DNA of 29,035 nt from Spirochaetota bacterium (GCA_009908735.1 JAAAOR010000079.1:1-29035), one strand, 5' to 3'. Positions 1-10,438 are shown, counted from the first letter of the stretch. The notes: a model not told the origin generated them from the sequence alone. Translations and numbers: made by a program.

Positions 1-3000
1 GACACCGCACTTGACGAGTTGATGAAGATGACCTCCCAGGCGGAGGAGAACATCAACCGCATCCGTGAAGAATCCGAGTACATCGACACAGTCGGAAAAC
101 GCATAAAATCCTCGCAAGCGCAGCTGCAGGAGCTCGAAGGCCGCATCCCGGAGATCGTCGACGAGTTCGAGGCGCGAAATGTCGAAGCGCTCAAGGATGC
201 CGAGGAGCGCGCCGCTCAGCACGCCGACGACCGCGTGGTCGAGATTCGAAACGACATCGAATCAGCTGAGCAGCACGTGCACAGCCTCGAAGATCAGGTG
301 GGCAAGGCCCGAGAGCGGGGCGAGGAGCTTGCGGGGGCCGTGGAGCAGGACATCCGAGGTCTGCACGAGGAGCTGCACGAGACCACCCGGGCGGAAGTTC
401 AGCAGTTCAAGGCGTCTGTCGACCAGTTCGCATCCCGATTCGCGGAGGTCGAGGCCGACTACCAGGCACGCCTCGAGAATGCCGCCGCACGCGGCGAGAA
501 GCTCGAGCACAGCGCCCTCGAGAAAATCAGGGAACACATTCAGACTCGTTTTCGCGACGTCGGCTCCCAGGTCAAAGAGCTTGCCGCCGGCAATCTCGCG
601 GAGTTGCGCGGGCACGTCCAGGAGTCGGTCCAGGAGATACAGACCGCCGCCGAGAGCTGGAAGGAAGAGCAGAAGCGCGTGGTGTCCGGGCTTGGGGAAA
701 CCCTCTCGGATCTCGAGCAGCGTTTCGGAGATCGCATTGGGGAAGTGGAGAAGCTGCGGGTCGACTACTCGGAGCAGCTGAAGGGCCTTCGCGGGGAGCT
801 TGGCTCCCGCAGGTCTGAGCTCGAGAATGAAATTGCAAAGGTAAAAGGCGAACTCTCCGAGAAGCTCACCGGCGCCACCGAAGGCGTCGAGGAGAGAGTG
901 CTCGGCGAGGTGGAAAACCGTCTCTCCGATTACGAGGAGCAGATCTCCTACCGCTTCAACAAGCTCGAGCAGGTCAACACCGACCTCGACAACCTCGAAG
1001 GCGTGCTCCGGCAGGCCATGGCCGGAACCGAGGAGCGGATCAAGGAAGACTTCGCCGCCTTCGGTCGCGAGCTCGAGGAACGTCGCCAGGAAGACCGTCG
1101 CGAGGCCGGCGAGGTCATGGACGGAATTCGCAACGAGATGCAGGAGCTAGAAACCGGAATCCAGGACCTCAAGAGTCGTGCCTACGATAACGTCTCGGAG
1201 AAGCTCCAGGGCTTCGAGGACGACTTCTTGAGCGATCTCAAGAGCCGAAGCATCGCGATGGACCAGAAGCTCGTGGAATGGCAGCAGGGCGTGGATAACC
1301 ATATCGAGGAGCTTGCAGAGCAGTTCCGCAGCGACCGCACCAACATCGAGCAGCAGTACACCGAGGGGCTGCGCAGTGGCCTTGCCGATCTGCAGAACCG
1401 CTTCTACTCGCAGTTCGAGAAGTTCGAGCAGCAGGTCTCCGACTTCCAGCAGAGCGTTTCGGCTCGGATCCAGAGTTCGGAAGGCCAGATCGAGTCCTTC
1501 GAGGAGAGTACCCGCCAGGAAGTCGACGAGATGAAAAAGCGCGCCGAGCGGAGCTTCCAGCAGGAGTTCTCACGCCACTCGGAGCAGGTTTCCGACCAGA
1601 TAGACCGCCTCGAGAAGGAGCTGCACGGCCGCATACAGCAGCTTCAGGAGCAAGTGGAGGAGGGAACCAACGCCTTGACCGCCTCGGTCGAGAATGCGAA
1701 GTCCGATACCGCCGTGTGGCGGGCGCGTGTTGAAAACGACCTCAAGGGAGCCGAGGAGACCGTTACCGGCCGCGTGTCGGATCTCGAGGATCAGATACGC
1801 GAATCGGTGCGAAAGATGCAGAGCGAGTACGAGCAGGAGAAAGAGGAGCTCTTCGGCAAGCTCGCCTCGGAGCGGGACACCATGCGGGGGGATCTCGCGT
1901 CACTGCGGGACCGGGTTTCCTCATTGCGGACGGACCTCGACACGCAGGTGAAGGAGTCGATGGACGAGTTCCGCAAGCAGTACAACACTCTTGAGCAGCA
2001 GCTTACCGAGCGCGCGGGGGAGGTCGCCTCGGAGAGCGAGGAGCGCATCAACGAGTTCAAATCAACGGTCTCCGACGTACGTGAGCAGTTTGACGGCATG
2101 CAGAAGAAGCTCTTCGGGCGTATCGACGACGAGGCACGGATTCTTTCCGTTCGGCTCGAAGAGATCGACAAGCGCACCAAGAACTTCGTCGAGCAGACCA
2201 AGATCTTCGAGCGAGCGGATTCGCTGAAGATCTCGCTGCAGGAAACGGTGGAGGATCTCAAAGCTGAGCTCTCGAAGGTCGAGACTCAGCGCGATGAGGC
2301 CCAGGAGATACAGGCCCAGTTCGCAAAGATACGAAAACTCTCGGGCGAGGCCTCCGAGAAGATGACCCGCTTCCTCTCGGAGAAGCGACGTATCGACGCC
2401 CTCGAGGACGACTTCAAGAAGCTCATGGGCATGTCGCAGGCGGTGGAGGTGAAGCTGCAAAATCTCAACGCGACGGACGACACAATCCAGACGGTGCAGG
2501 CGAAGCTTCGCGAACTCGACGACATGGAGAAGCAGGTCGAGGAGCGCTACGACCGCCTGGAGAAAAAGAAGAGCATCGTCGACGTCACCACCCAGGGCGT
2601 CGACAAGAACTTCCAGCAGCTCGAGGACCTGGAGAAACGGCTCGAGTCGCTCGATCAGGAGCTGCGGAACCTGCCGGATCAGATCGGGACCCTCGAGTCG
2701 CAGCTTCGGGACCTCTCCGCCCACAAGAAGGACGCCGATCAGGCAATGAAGCAGGTCTCGCAGCTCGACGACACGCTCGCCGACATAGAGTCGCGGATGC
2801 AGGAGCTGCAGACGGCACGCGAGTGGCTTGCCCGCACCGAAACCCGCCTCGAAGAGGTCGGCCGTGAGGCACAGGAGCAGGTGAAGCTCCTCGGTAGTCT
2901 CCTGAGGGAGGACGGCAAGTCCGCCGGCTCCGGCGGCAAAGGCCAAGGAGCACCGTCGATGAGCGCTCGCGAGACGGTCATCAAGCTTGCGCGGCAGGGC

Positions 3001-3087
3001 TGGAAGGTCGATGAGATTGCCCGGCAGATGAAAGTGAGCCGCGGCGAGGTGGAGCTCATCCTCGAGCTCGCCGGCAAGGCTACCTGA
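1..3087 (+). CDS. Very long coiled-coil protein, SpiroCoCo type (5' end outside window)
   Basis: The frame is open from the first base to the TGA at 3085-3087, giving 1028 visible residues, so the true start lies to the left; the TTG at 19 and ATG at 22 are probably internal. Almost the whole chain is heptad-rich and Glu/Gln/Lys/Arg-rich, with hardly any Cys, Pro or Trp, as in a long parallel coiled coil. The last ~45 residues break this pattern after a Gly/Ser linker: a short segment reading SARETVIKLARQGWKVDEIA followed by RQMKVSRGEVELIL looks like a helix-turn-helix of the kind found at the end of some bacterial membrane-anchored proteins. Spirochaete proteins of this type (SpiroCoCo) usually begin with a membrane helix, which cannot be checked here. 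A cytoskeletal or scaffold role is inference. grpE begins 90 bases downstream. Confidence 0.8.
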   Translation, partial: DTALDELMKMTSQAEENINRIREESEYIDTVGKRIKSSQAQLQELEGRIPEIVDEFEARNVEALKDAEERAAQHADDRVVEIRNDIESAEQHVHSLEDQVGKARERGEELAGAVEQDIRGLHEELHETTRAEVQQFKASVDQFASRFAEVEADYQARLENAAARGEKLEHSALEKIREHIQTRFRDVGSQVKELAAGNLAELRGHVQESVQEIQTAAESWKEEQKRVVSGLGETLSDLEQRFGDRIGEVEKLRVDYSEQLKGLRGELGSRRSELENEIAKVKGELSEKLTGATEGVEERVLGEVENRLSDYEEQISYRFNKLEQVNTDLDNLEGVLRQAMAGTEERIKEDFAAFGRELEERRQEDRREAGEVMDGIRNEMQELETGIQDLKSRAYDNVSEKLQGFEDDFLSDLKSRSIAMDQKLVEWQQGVDNHIEELAEQFRSDRTNIEQQYTEGLRSGLADLQNRFYSQFEKFEQQVSDFQQSVSARIQSSEGQIESFEESTRQEVDEMKKRAERSFQQEFSRHSEQVSDQIDRLEKELHGRIQQLQEQVEEGTNALTASVENAKSDTAVWRARVENDLKGAEETVTGRVSDLEDQIRESVRKMQSEYEQEKEELFGKLASERDTMRGDLASLRDRVSSLRTDLDTQVKESMDEFRKQYNTLEQQLTERAGEVASESEERINEFKSTVSDVREQFDGMQKKLFGRIDDEARILSVRLEEIDKRTKNFVEQTKIFERADSLKISLQETVEDLKAELSKVETQRDEAQEIQAQFAKIRKLSGEASEKMTRFLSEKRRIDALEDDFKKLMGMSQAVEVKLQNLNATDDTIQTVQAKLRELDDMEKQVEERYDRLEKKKSIVDVTTQGVDKNFQQLEDLEKRLESLDQELRNLPDQIGTLESQLRDLSAHKKDADQAMKQVSQLDDTLADIESRMQELQTAREWLARTETRLEEVGREAQEQVKLLGSLLREDGKSAGSGGKGQGAPSMSARETVIKLARQGWKVDEIARQMKVSRGEVELILELAGKAT

Positions 3088-3119
3088 ACACGGGGTGACG
3101 CGCGTCCGGCGCGGTGCGC

Positions 3120-3148
3120 TTGACGCCTCCATGCGGCCTGAGTACCTT
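3120..3148 (+). promoter_or_regulatory. Possible sigma-70 promoter for grpE-dnaK-dnaJ
   Basis: TTGACG (3120-3125), a 17-base spacer and TACCTT (3143-3148) lie about 30 bases before the grpE start. The -35 is good and the -10 is weak. I found no CIRCE inverted repeat (TTAGCACTC-N9-GAGTGCTAA) here or before dnaK, so HrcA control is not supported by the sequence. Confidence 0.35.
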
Positions 3149-3177
3149 TCGGGCAAAGCAACAACTCAGAGGTATGT

Positions 3178-3852
3178 ATGTCCGGCGAAAAACGCAATTT
3201 CGACGATACAGGTACAGATGCGGAGATGGAACAGACCGCCGGCGCGGAAAACAACCCCGCTGACGCAACGCGCGATAACGCGTCGGCAGCGGAGGATGAG
3301 CAGGCTGCGGCCGGTGTGGCCGGCAACGCGGCGAGCCCTGCAGGGGCGAGCGCCGATGAGGAGGTGGGGCAGCTGCGTGCACGGGTTCAAGAGCTCGAGC
3401 ACGAAAACAGCGACCTCAAAGACCAGTACCTACGCAAACAGGCCGATTTCGAAAACTTCCGCAAGCGCATGACGCGCGAAAAGGCGGATGCGATTGCCTA
3501 CGCCAATAAGCAGCTCCTCCTTGATATCCTTCAGATCATCGATGACTTCGAGCGCGCTATCAAGTCGGCCGAAGAGTCACGTGATTTCGACTCCTTCCAC
3601 GAGGGCGTGGCGCTGATAGAGAAGCAGTTCACGAGTATGCTCGAGCGCAAGTGGGGGCTCAAGCGCTTTGACTCCGAGGGTGAAGAGTTCGACCCGCAGA
3701 AGCACGAGGCGGTCATGACCGGCGAGGACGGCGAGCACGACAAGCCCGTGGTGCTCGAAGACTACCAGAAGGGGTATTTCCTCAACGATAAGGTGCTTCG
3801 GTCGGCAAAGGTCAAGGTCTCGGTCCCCAGCGAGAAATCCGGCACCGAATAG
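3178..3852 (+). CDS. grpE: GrpE, nucleotide exchange factor of DnaK
   Basis: This 224-residue cytoplasmic co-chaperone promotes ADP release from DnaK. Residues 1-60 are an acidic, Ala/Glu-rich and probably disordered tail, followed by the long dimerising helix (from about residue 62, EVGQLRARVQELEHE) and the typical GrpE sequence DQYLRKQADFENFRKRMTRE. The C-terminal beta domain contains FDPQKHEAV and ends with a conserved-type GYFLNDKVLRSAKVKVS segment. Start ATG 3178 is preceded by AGAGG at 3168-3172, five bases away; an earlier ATG at 3174 is out of frame. grpE is 100 bases upstream of dnaK and in the same direction. The common order hrcA-grpE-dnaK-dnaJ is seen without hrcA: the coiled-coil gene takes its place. 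Confidence 0.96.
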   Translation: MSGEKRNFDDTGTDAEMEQTAGAENNPADATRDNASAAEDEQAAAGVAGNAASPAGASADEEVGQLRARVQELEHENSDLKDQYLRKQADFENFRKRMTREKADAIAYANKQLLLDILQIIDDFERAIKSAEESRDFDSFHEGVALIEKQFTSMLERKWGLKRFDSEGEEFDPQKHEAVMTGEDGEHDKPVVLEDYQKGYFLNDKVLRSAKVKVSVPSEKSGTE

Positions 3853-3952
3853 CCATGAAGTGGACATAGGCATGCGGCGATGGGTATGTTAGCGCGATGG
3901 CGGCAGATGCAACATGAGTCGGGATGTAACGCGAGATATGAGGAGCTATTGA

Positions 3953-5911
<1,959 letters not shown>

Positions 5912-5938
5912 TGCGACCGCGCAATTGAGACTGATACT

Positions 5939-7060
5939 GTGGCGAAACGAGACTACTACGAAGTGCTGGGCCTCCAACGCGGGGCCTCGAAAGACGACAT
6001 AAAGAAGGCGTACCGCAAGGTTGCGGTGGCCAATCACCCGGACCGCAACCCTGGTGACGAGGATGCCGAGGACCGCTTCAAGGAAGCAACCGAGGCCTAC
6101 GAGGTGCTCGCCGACGATGACAAGCGCCAAGCTTACGACCAGTTCGGTTTCGCCGGCGTGGAAGGCATGGGTGGCAGCGGACGCGGCGGGTATTCCCATG
6201 CCTACCACGATTTCGAGGACATCTTTGGAGGATTCTCCGACATTTTCGAGACTTTTTTCGGCGGGGGTGGGCGCGGCCGTGGCCGGAGCTCGGTTCGCTC
6301 GGGTGCCGACCTGCGTTACGACATGGAGATCACCTTCGAAGAGGCCGTGTTCGGCACCAAGAAGGAGGTTACGTACAAGCGCCACGTTACCTGCGACAGC
6401 TGCGGCGGCAGTGGAGCAGAAGACGGCAGCGGCCGCAAAACCTGCCCTACCTGTGGCGGCGTCGGGCAGGTGCGCCGAAGTCAGGGGTTTTTCTCGGTTG
6501 CGAGCACTTGCCCAACCTGCGGGGGCGACGGTCAGATCATAGACAACCCATGTGGAACATGCGGGGGCAACGGCGTTCTGAAAAAACAGCGCACCGTCAA
6601 GGTCACGATACCCCCCGGCATGGACAGTGGGAAGCGCATCAGCCTTCGTGGCGAGGGCGATGCAGGCCCGAACGGCGGCCCCGCGGGCGATCTCTATGTG
6701 GTTGTGCGTGTGCGTCCGCACAAGCACTTCGAACGGCAGGGCAATGACCTCTATTGCATGATTCCCATCACCATGACGCAGGCGGCCCTCGGGGCTGAAA
6801 TTGAAGTTCCCACCCTCGACAGTGAACGGGTCAATTTCAGCATCCCTGCAGGCACGCAGAATGAAAAACTCTTCCGCATACGGGGCTACGGTGTACCCCA
6901 CTTGCAGGATTCCTCCCGGCGAGGAGACCTCTATGTGAAGATTCACGTCGAGGTCCCGAAGAAACTTTCGGGAAAGGCGAAGAAGATCCTTCGAGAGTTC
7001 GCGGAGGTTGAAGGGGAAAACGCGAGCCCGGATCCCGTGCCTCTCTCCAGTCTCCGATAA
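5939..7060 (+). CDS. dnaJ: DnaJ, Hsp40 co-chaperone
   Basis: This is a type I DnaJ of 373 residues that delivers substrates to DnaK and stimulates its ATPase. The J domain (residues 4-70) has HPD at 33-35. A Gly/Phe-rich linker follows (about 78-115), then four zinc motifs: CDSCGGSG, CPTCGGVG, CPTCGGDG and CGTCGGNG, and the two-part C-terminal client-binding domain. All four CxxCxGxG motifs are intact except that the residue after the second Cys of each is Gly-Gly, which is normal. Translation starts at GTG 5939, with only a weak Shine-Dalgarno sequence; no better in-frame start keeps the J domain whole. It lies 27 bases after dnaK and is probably co-transcribed. Confidence 0.98.
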   Translation: MAKRDYYEVLGLQRGASKDDIKKAYRKVAVANHPDRNPGDEDAEDRFKEATEAYEVLADDDKRQAYDQFGFAGVEGMGGSGRGGYSHAYHDFEDIFGGFSDIFETFFGGGGRGRGRSSVRSGADLRYDMEITFEEAVFGTKKEVTYKRHVTCDSCGGSGAEDGSGRKTCPTCGGVGQVRRSQGFFSVASTCPTCGGDGQIIDNPCGTCGGNGVLKKQRTVKVTIPPGMDSGKRISLRGEGDAGPNGGPAGDLYVVVRVRPHKHFERQGNDLYCMIPITMTQAALGAEIEVPTLDSERVNFSIPAGTQNEKLFRIRGYGVPHLQDSSRRGDLYVKIHVEVPKKLSGKAKKILREFAEVEGENASPDPVPLSSLR

Positions 7061-7188
7061 GCGTCGCCCCCGGTATCTCAGCCCCGCGGAGGTGCCCGAA
7101 TTCCTGCGCTCCGTTAACTCTCGCCTACTCAATTCCGACTCGCGACAGTTCGATAATGAGGTAGGAGATACTACTCGAGGAGAATCGT

Positions 7189-7641
7189 ATGAGGGCGCCG
7201 ACGCGCGGATTGGGTGGAGTGTTTGCTTTCTTGCTTCTGGCGGGAATCGTGATGGGCGTTGCGTGGGCGCAGCCAGCCGAGTCCCAATACCCGCGCGAGC
7301 CTCGCGAGGATCAGTTTTTCGACGTCAGCCGGTACGCAGACGGATGGATGACCGACGATCGCAACGGGGACGGGTTTGTAGATTACGCGGTGCGATTGAC
7401 CGAAGAGGTGCAGAAGGACCGCGAAGCGGTGGACTTCAACCACGATGGAATGATGGACGACTTCTACTTCTATTCAAACGAGGTGCTGCAGCGCCAGGAA
7501 ATCGATACCAACTACGACGGGGCGATCGACTTGTGGGTGTTTATGCGGGAAGGTGTTTACGTTGAGCGTTACGAGCGCGACACCACCTATGACGGGTATC
7601 CGGACGTAGTGAAAGAATATGGGCAACCGAAAGAAGAGTAG
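7189..7641 (+). CDS. Secreted protein with four Dx[NT]xDGxxD calcium-loop-like repeats
   Basis: The protein has 150 residues, with a signal peptide (Arg at 2 and 6, hydrophobic core 10-25, probable cleavage after AWA at 27). The mature part contains four loops of the pattern D-x-[N/T]-x-D-G-x-x-D at residues 57-65, 82-90, 106-114 and 131-139, spaced 25, 24 and 25 residues, each followed by an aromatic-rich strand. Such loops resemble the calcium loops of EF-hand or dockerin-type proteins, so calcium binding outside the cytoplasm is likely but inferred. The fourth loop has Thr-Thr-Tyr in place of Asn-containing spacing. GAGGAGA at 7177-7183 sits five bases before ATG 7189. A possible -10 (GATAAT, 7152-7157) is in the 128-base gap after dnaJ, without a good -35. 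The last 23 bases overlap the methyltransferase gene. I do not recognise a named family. Confidence 0.82.
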   Translation: MRAPTRGLGGVFAFLLLAGIVMGVAWAQPAESQYPREPREDQFFDVSRYADGWMTDDRNGDGFVDYAVRLTEEVQKDREAVDFNHDGMMDDFYFYSNEVLQRQEIDTNYDGAIDLWVFMREGVYVERYERDTTYDGYPDVVKEYGQPKEE

Positions 7642-8404
7642 GAGTGCCGGCGGCAGCGCCAACACCGGCTCCGTTCCGGAGGGCCGAAGCGTGTACTCGG
7701 GTTACCACGCGGTGTTCGAGGCACTGAGAACCTCCCGCCTCTCGGGTACGGTCTATATAGCCGGTAAAAACAAAAAAGCCCGTGATATCGAGGAGCTGGC
7801 GCGCAACCGCAGCCTGCCGGTGGAGCACGTGGACCACGAAGAGCTGGCTCGTCTCGGCGGCGAAGAGACGCGGGGGGCAGCGTTCGTCGGGAACGTGGCG
7901 TCCAAGGGGAGTCCGCGAACGCTCGAGGGCTTTCTGACATCGCTCCAAGCGAAGGTCTCCCTCGTGATCGTGCTCGACGGCATCACCGACCCTCACAACG
8001 TGGGCGCGATACTGCGCAACGCCGACCAGTTCGGCGTGGACCTGGTCATAAGCCGGGAACGTCGCGCCGCCTCCGACACGGCGACGTTGACAAGGACCTC
8101 GGCCGGCGCGGCGGCCTACGTACCCCGTCTTACGGTTCCCAACATCTCTCAGGCACTCGGCCGGTTGCAGGAGGCGGGTTTCTGGGTGTACGGGGCTGAT
8201 GCCGACGGCACCGCGGTGTCCTCCCTGACCCTCACCGGTCGCACCGCGCTGGTTCTCGGGAGCGAAGGGGAGGGCCTAAGCCGTCTCGTGCGCGAGGGTT
8301 GCGACGAGCTCGTCTCCATTCCCACCAAAGGACACGTGGATTCCCTCAACGTCTCCGTCGCGGCCGGCATTCTCATGTACGAGATGAGCCGGCGAGAGGC
8401 ATAG
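7619..8404 (+). CDS. rlmB: SpoU/TrmH-family RNA 2'-O-ribose methyltransferase (RlmB-like)
   Basis: This is a 261-residue knotted (SPOUT) methyltransferase. After a basic N-terminal tail comes an RNA-substrate-binding domain beginning YSGYHAVFEALR, then the catalytic domain. Motif 1 is DPHNVGAILRNADQFG with Asn127 and Arg133, motif 2 is LVLGSEGEGLS, and motif 3 is SIPTKGHVDSLNVSVAAGI with Asn244. RlmB in Escherichia coli methylates a guanosine of the 23S rRNA peptidyl-transferase loop. The family also includes tRNA and other 23S enzymes, so the exact target is inferred. ATG 7619 lies inside the end of the secreted-protein gene, which suggests translational coupling; GAAAG at 7611-7615 is a weak binding site. 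It converges on tatD with a 27-base gap. Confidence 0.88.
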   Translation: MGNRKKSRSAGGSANTGSVPEGRSVYSGYHAVFEALRTSRLSGTVYIAGKNKKARDIEELARNRSLPVEHVDHEELARLGGEETRGAAFVGNVASKGSPRTLEGFLTSLQAKVSLVIVLDGITDPHNVGAILRNADQFGVDLVISRERRAASDTATLTRTSAGAAAYVPRLTVPNISQALGRLQEAGFWVYGADADGTAVSSLTLTGRTALVLGSEGEGLSRLVREGCDELVSIPTKGHVDSLNVSVAAGILMYEMSRREA

Positions 8405-8431
8405 CTGCGCCCCAGTCGAGTGTGAAACTCG

Positions 8432-9202
8432 TCAGGCTATGTTGAACAAGCTCAGGGAGTTTTGGTACAGCGCCTCGGCGACCTCTTCTTCCGGTTGATC
8501 TCGTAGCTCCGCAACAAACTTGAGGGTCTCCACGAGGTAGGATGGCCGGTTGCGCTTTCCTCGATGGGCGGCCGGCACCATGAAGGGACTCTCGGACTCG
8601 ATGAGGATTCTATCGAGGGGCATGTTTTTCGCCGTTTCATGAAGATTCCGCGCATTGCGGTATGTCAGGTTTCCGGCGAACGATATGTAGAGGGGCAGCT
8701 CGAGCGCCTGCTGAGCGTAATTCCAGTCTTCGGAGTAACAGTGCAGGACGCCGCCACGGGCCGGTATACGGTCACGGAGAATTTCCAGCACGTCCTGTCC
8801 CGCCTCTCGGTTATGGATGACCACCGGAAGGTCGTGCTTGGCCGCGAGTTCGAGCTGGCGGATAAACAGCTCCACCTGAGCATCCTTAGTACCGAACTTG
8901 CGATAGTAGTCGAGACCTGTCTCGCCAACGGCTACCACACGGTCGAGCTTGCTACCTTCCTCGACCTGCGTTTCCCAATCCTTACCGGGGTTCACGACTT
9001 CCGAAGGCGATACCCCGACACTGTGGTACACATGAGTAGCAGTTTTCAGGTTGTCATAGACCTGGAAGAAGTCACGCAGATTGTTGCAGATGCTCAGAAC
9101 TCCCTGCACGCCGGCTTGGCGAGCCTCCTGTACGATCATAAGCTGTTCGAGCGGGTCTTCATTGATCAACCCGATATGGGCGTGGGAATCAAACAATTTC
9201 AT
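8432..9202 (-). CDS. TatD-family metal-dependent hydrolase with one changed metal ligand
   Basis: The 256-residue TIM-barrel protein is of the amidohydrolase superfamily, and TatD relatives act as DNases or on D-aminoacyl-tRNA. It has the metal ligands His7 and His9 (DSHAHI), Glu94 (VGETGLDYY), His130 (VIHNRE) and His154 (LHCYSED). The position that is Asp in the family motif ETDxP is Glu204 (IESESPF; codon GAG). The rest of that region, HRGKRNRPSYL, is typical. Start ATG 9202 is preceded by GGAAG about five bases upstream, and a good promoter lies at 9254-9282. The product is cytoplasmic (no signal sequence). Whether Glu204 supports normal activity cannot be judged from sequence. Confidence 0.9.
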   Translation of the reverse strand: MKLFDSHAHIGLINEDPLEQLMIVQEARQAGVQGVLSICNNLRDFFQVYDNLKTATHVYHSVGVSPSEVVNPGKDWETQVEEGSKLDRVVAVGETGLDYYRKFGTKDAQVELFIRQLELAAKHDLPVVIHNREAGQDVLEILRDRIPARGGVLHCYSEDWNYAQQALELPLYISFAGNLTYRNARNLHETAKNMPLDRILIESESPFMVPAAHRGKRNRPSYLVETLKFVAELRDQPEEEVAEALYQNSLSLFNIA

Positions 9203-9253
9203 AGTACTTCCGTAGATGAAAGGGTATCGAACTTGAGGGTCCGTTCTTGCGAA

Positions 9254-9282
9254 AACATAGCACGCCCGCGCCCGCTAGTCAA
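9254..9282 (-). promoter_or_regulatory. Sigma-70-type promoter for tatD
   Basis: On the minus strand TTGACT (9282-9277), a 17-base spacer and TATGTT (9259-9254) give a near-consensus promoter about 50 bases before the tatD start. It is back to back with the M23-operon promoter only 21 bases away. Confidence 0.6.
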
Positions 9283-9303
9283 CTTTGAACACTATTGGTG
9301 TGT

Positions 9304-9332
9304 TTGACAAAGCTCGAGGGGCATGCTAACTT
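9304..9332 (+). promoter_or_regulatory. Sigma-70-type promoter for the M23-bactofilin-yaaR-ricT operon
   Basis: TTGACA (9304-9309), a 17-base spacer and TAACTT (9327-9332) form a consensus -35 with a fair -10. It overlaps an ATG at 9323 that opens the same frame as the M23 gene. A transcript starting near 9339 could not use that ATG, which supports the TTG start at 9392. Confidence 0.55.
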
Positions 9333-9391
9333 CGGTTAACGGGGAGAGTTGCGGCCAATCCGTGCCGACAATGTGGGAAGAGGAGAGGACT

Positions 9392-10438
9392 TTGTCAGCG
9401 AATACGGATAGAACTCACGACAAACATGCCGGACATTCTCCGGCGCTGAGAATCGTGCAACGTGTGGCCGCCGGGGTGAAAGGTGTCGCGACGGGCTTTG
9501 TCAAGCTCGGGAAACAGCGATTCACGGTCATGTTCATACCCCACTCCGAAAAGCGCGTTGTCAATTTCCAGATCAACACCTTCGCCATCGCATTCGTCGG
9601 CCTCGTGATTATTGGGCTTATCGGCGGCTTCTTCTACCTCTCCACCGTCTTTTCAGGGTCCTCCCGCCTCATCAGCCAGAAGTCGGAGGCTCTCAGCACC
9701 ACCGAGGCGAGCCTCGAAGCGGTCCGTGAGGAAGTGGCAGAGGTCTCAAAGGTTGCAGAAGTCTTTAGCGAGTCATTGTCGCAAACGCTCGAGGGGCTCG
9801 ACCTTGCATCAGAGGATCAACTCTCGACCGACGAAGATTCCGGCGGTGATCTATCGGCCTTCCTCAATGTTCGGGAGGTGGCTCCCGGCGAAATCGAGGA
9901 AATACAAGAGCTTGAAAACCTTGCGAATATGCTCGAGGCCTCCGTTCGTCCGCTCCAGGACATCCGCCAGGTGCTTGAGGCGCAAAAACAGCTACTCTCC
10001 GATATCCCCAATAGTTGGCCCTTGGCCTCGGGGCTCGGGCGTGTGACGATGGAGTTCGGACCGAATATCCATCCGGTGACGCACCAGTGGTACCTGCACA
10101 AGGGCTTTGACATCGCTGGTGCGCCCGGCATTCCGATCGTGGCGTCGGCAAACGGCAAGGTCGTGGAACTTGGCGTCGATCCGGGCTACGGCCTCTACCT
10201 GTGGGTTCGCCACAAGTATGGGTTCCGCACGCGCTACTCCCACCTCCAGACGGTCGACGTCTCTGAAGGTGACGAGGTCTATCAGGGCCAACGCCTCGGT
10301 CGCCTCGGCAGCACGGGTATCTCAACGGGTCCACATCTCGACTTTCAGATCTGGCTCGGTACCGACGTGGTTGATCCGTCCGCGTTCCTCAAAATTTCAA
10401 ATGATTTCAAACGGTGGTCCGGTAATCGGATTCGCTGA
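9392..10438 (+). CDS. Membrane-anchored M23 (LytM-like) peptidase homologue, altered zinc site
   Basis: The 348-residue protein has a basic N-terminal cytoplasmic part, one membrane helix (NTFAIAFVGLVIIGLIGGFF, about residues 64-83), a coiled-coil stretch (about 95-210) and a C-terminal M23 domain. M23 enzymes cut peptidoglycan cross-bridges or stem peptides. Visible active-site residues are His236 and Asp240 (HKGFD), His284 (YSHLQ) and His315 (GPHLD). The usual HxH zinc ligand is Asp317 instead of His, so activity is uncertain. TTG 9392 was chosen as the start because AGGAGAGG at 9381-9388 precedes it and the upstream ATGs (9323, 9371) lack spaced binding sites. If the ATG at 9323 were used the protein would be 371 residues. 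The adjacent bactofilin gene (16 bases on) suggests a joint role in localised wall remodelling, as known for M23-bactofilin pairs in other bacteria. Confidence 0.87.
   Translation: MSANTDRTHDKHAGHSPALRIVQRVAAGVKGVATGFVKLGKQRFTVMFIPHSEKRVVNFQINTFAIAFVGLVIIGLIGGFFYLSTVFSGSSRLISQKSEALSTTEASLEAVREEVAEVSKVAEVFSESLSQTLEGLDLASEDQLSTDEDSGGDLSAFLNVREVAPGEIEEIQELENLANMLEASVRPLQDIRQVLEAQKQLLSDIPNSWPLASGLGRVTMEFGPNIHPVTHQWYLHKGFDIAGAPGIPIVASANGKVVELGVDPGYGLYLWVRHKYGFRTRYSHLQTVDVSEGDEVYQGQRLGRLGSTGISTGPHLDFQIWLGTDVVDPSAFLKISNDFKRWSGNRIR

Noticed and set aside
3088..3952. CIRCE element (HrcA operator) before grpE or dnaK
   Set aside because: No inverted repeat of the TTAGCACTC / GAGTGCTAA type is present in either gap.
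8564..9307. Open frame of 247 codons on the plus strand opposite tatD
   Set aside because: tatD on the minus strand has the metal-site motifs and its own promoter; the plus frame has none.
9323..9391. ATG 9323 as start of the M23 homologue
   Set aside because: It lies between the -35 and -10 of a good promoter and has no properly spaced binding site, whereas TTG 9392 has AGGAGAGG at the right distance.
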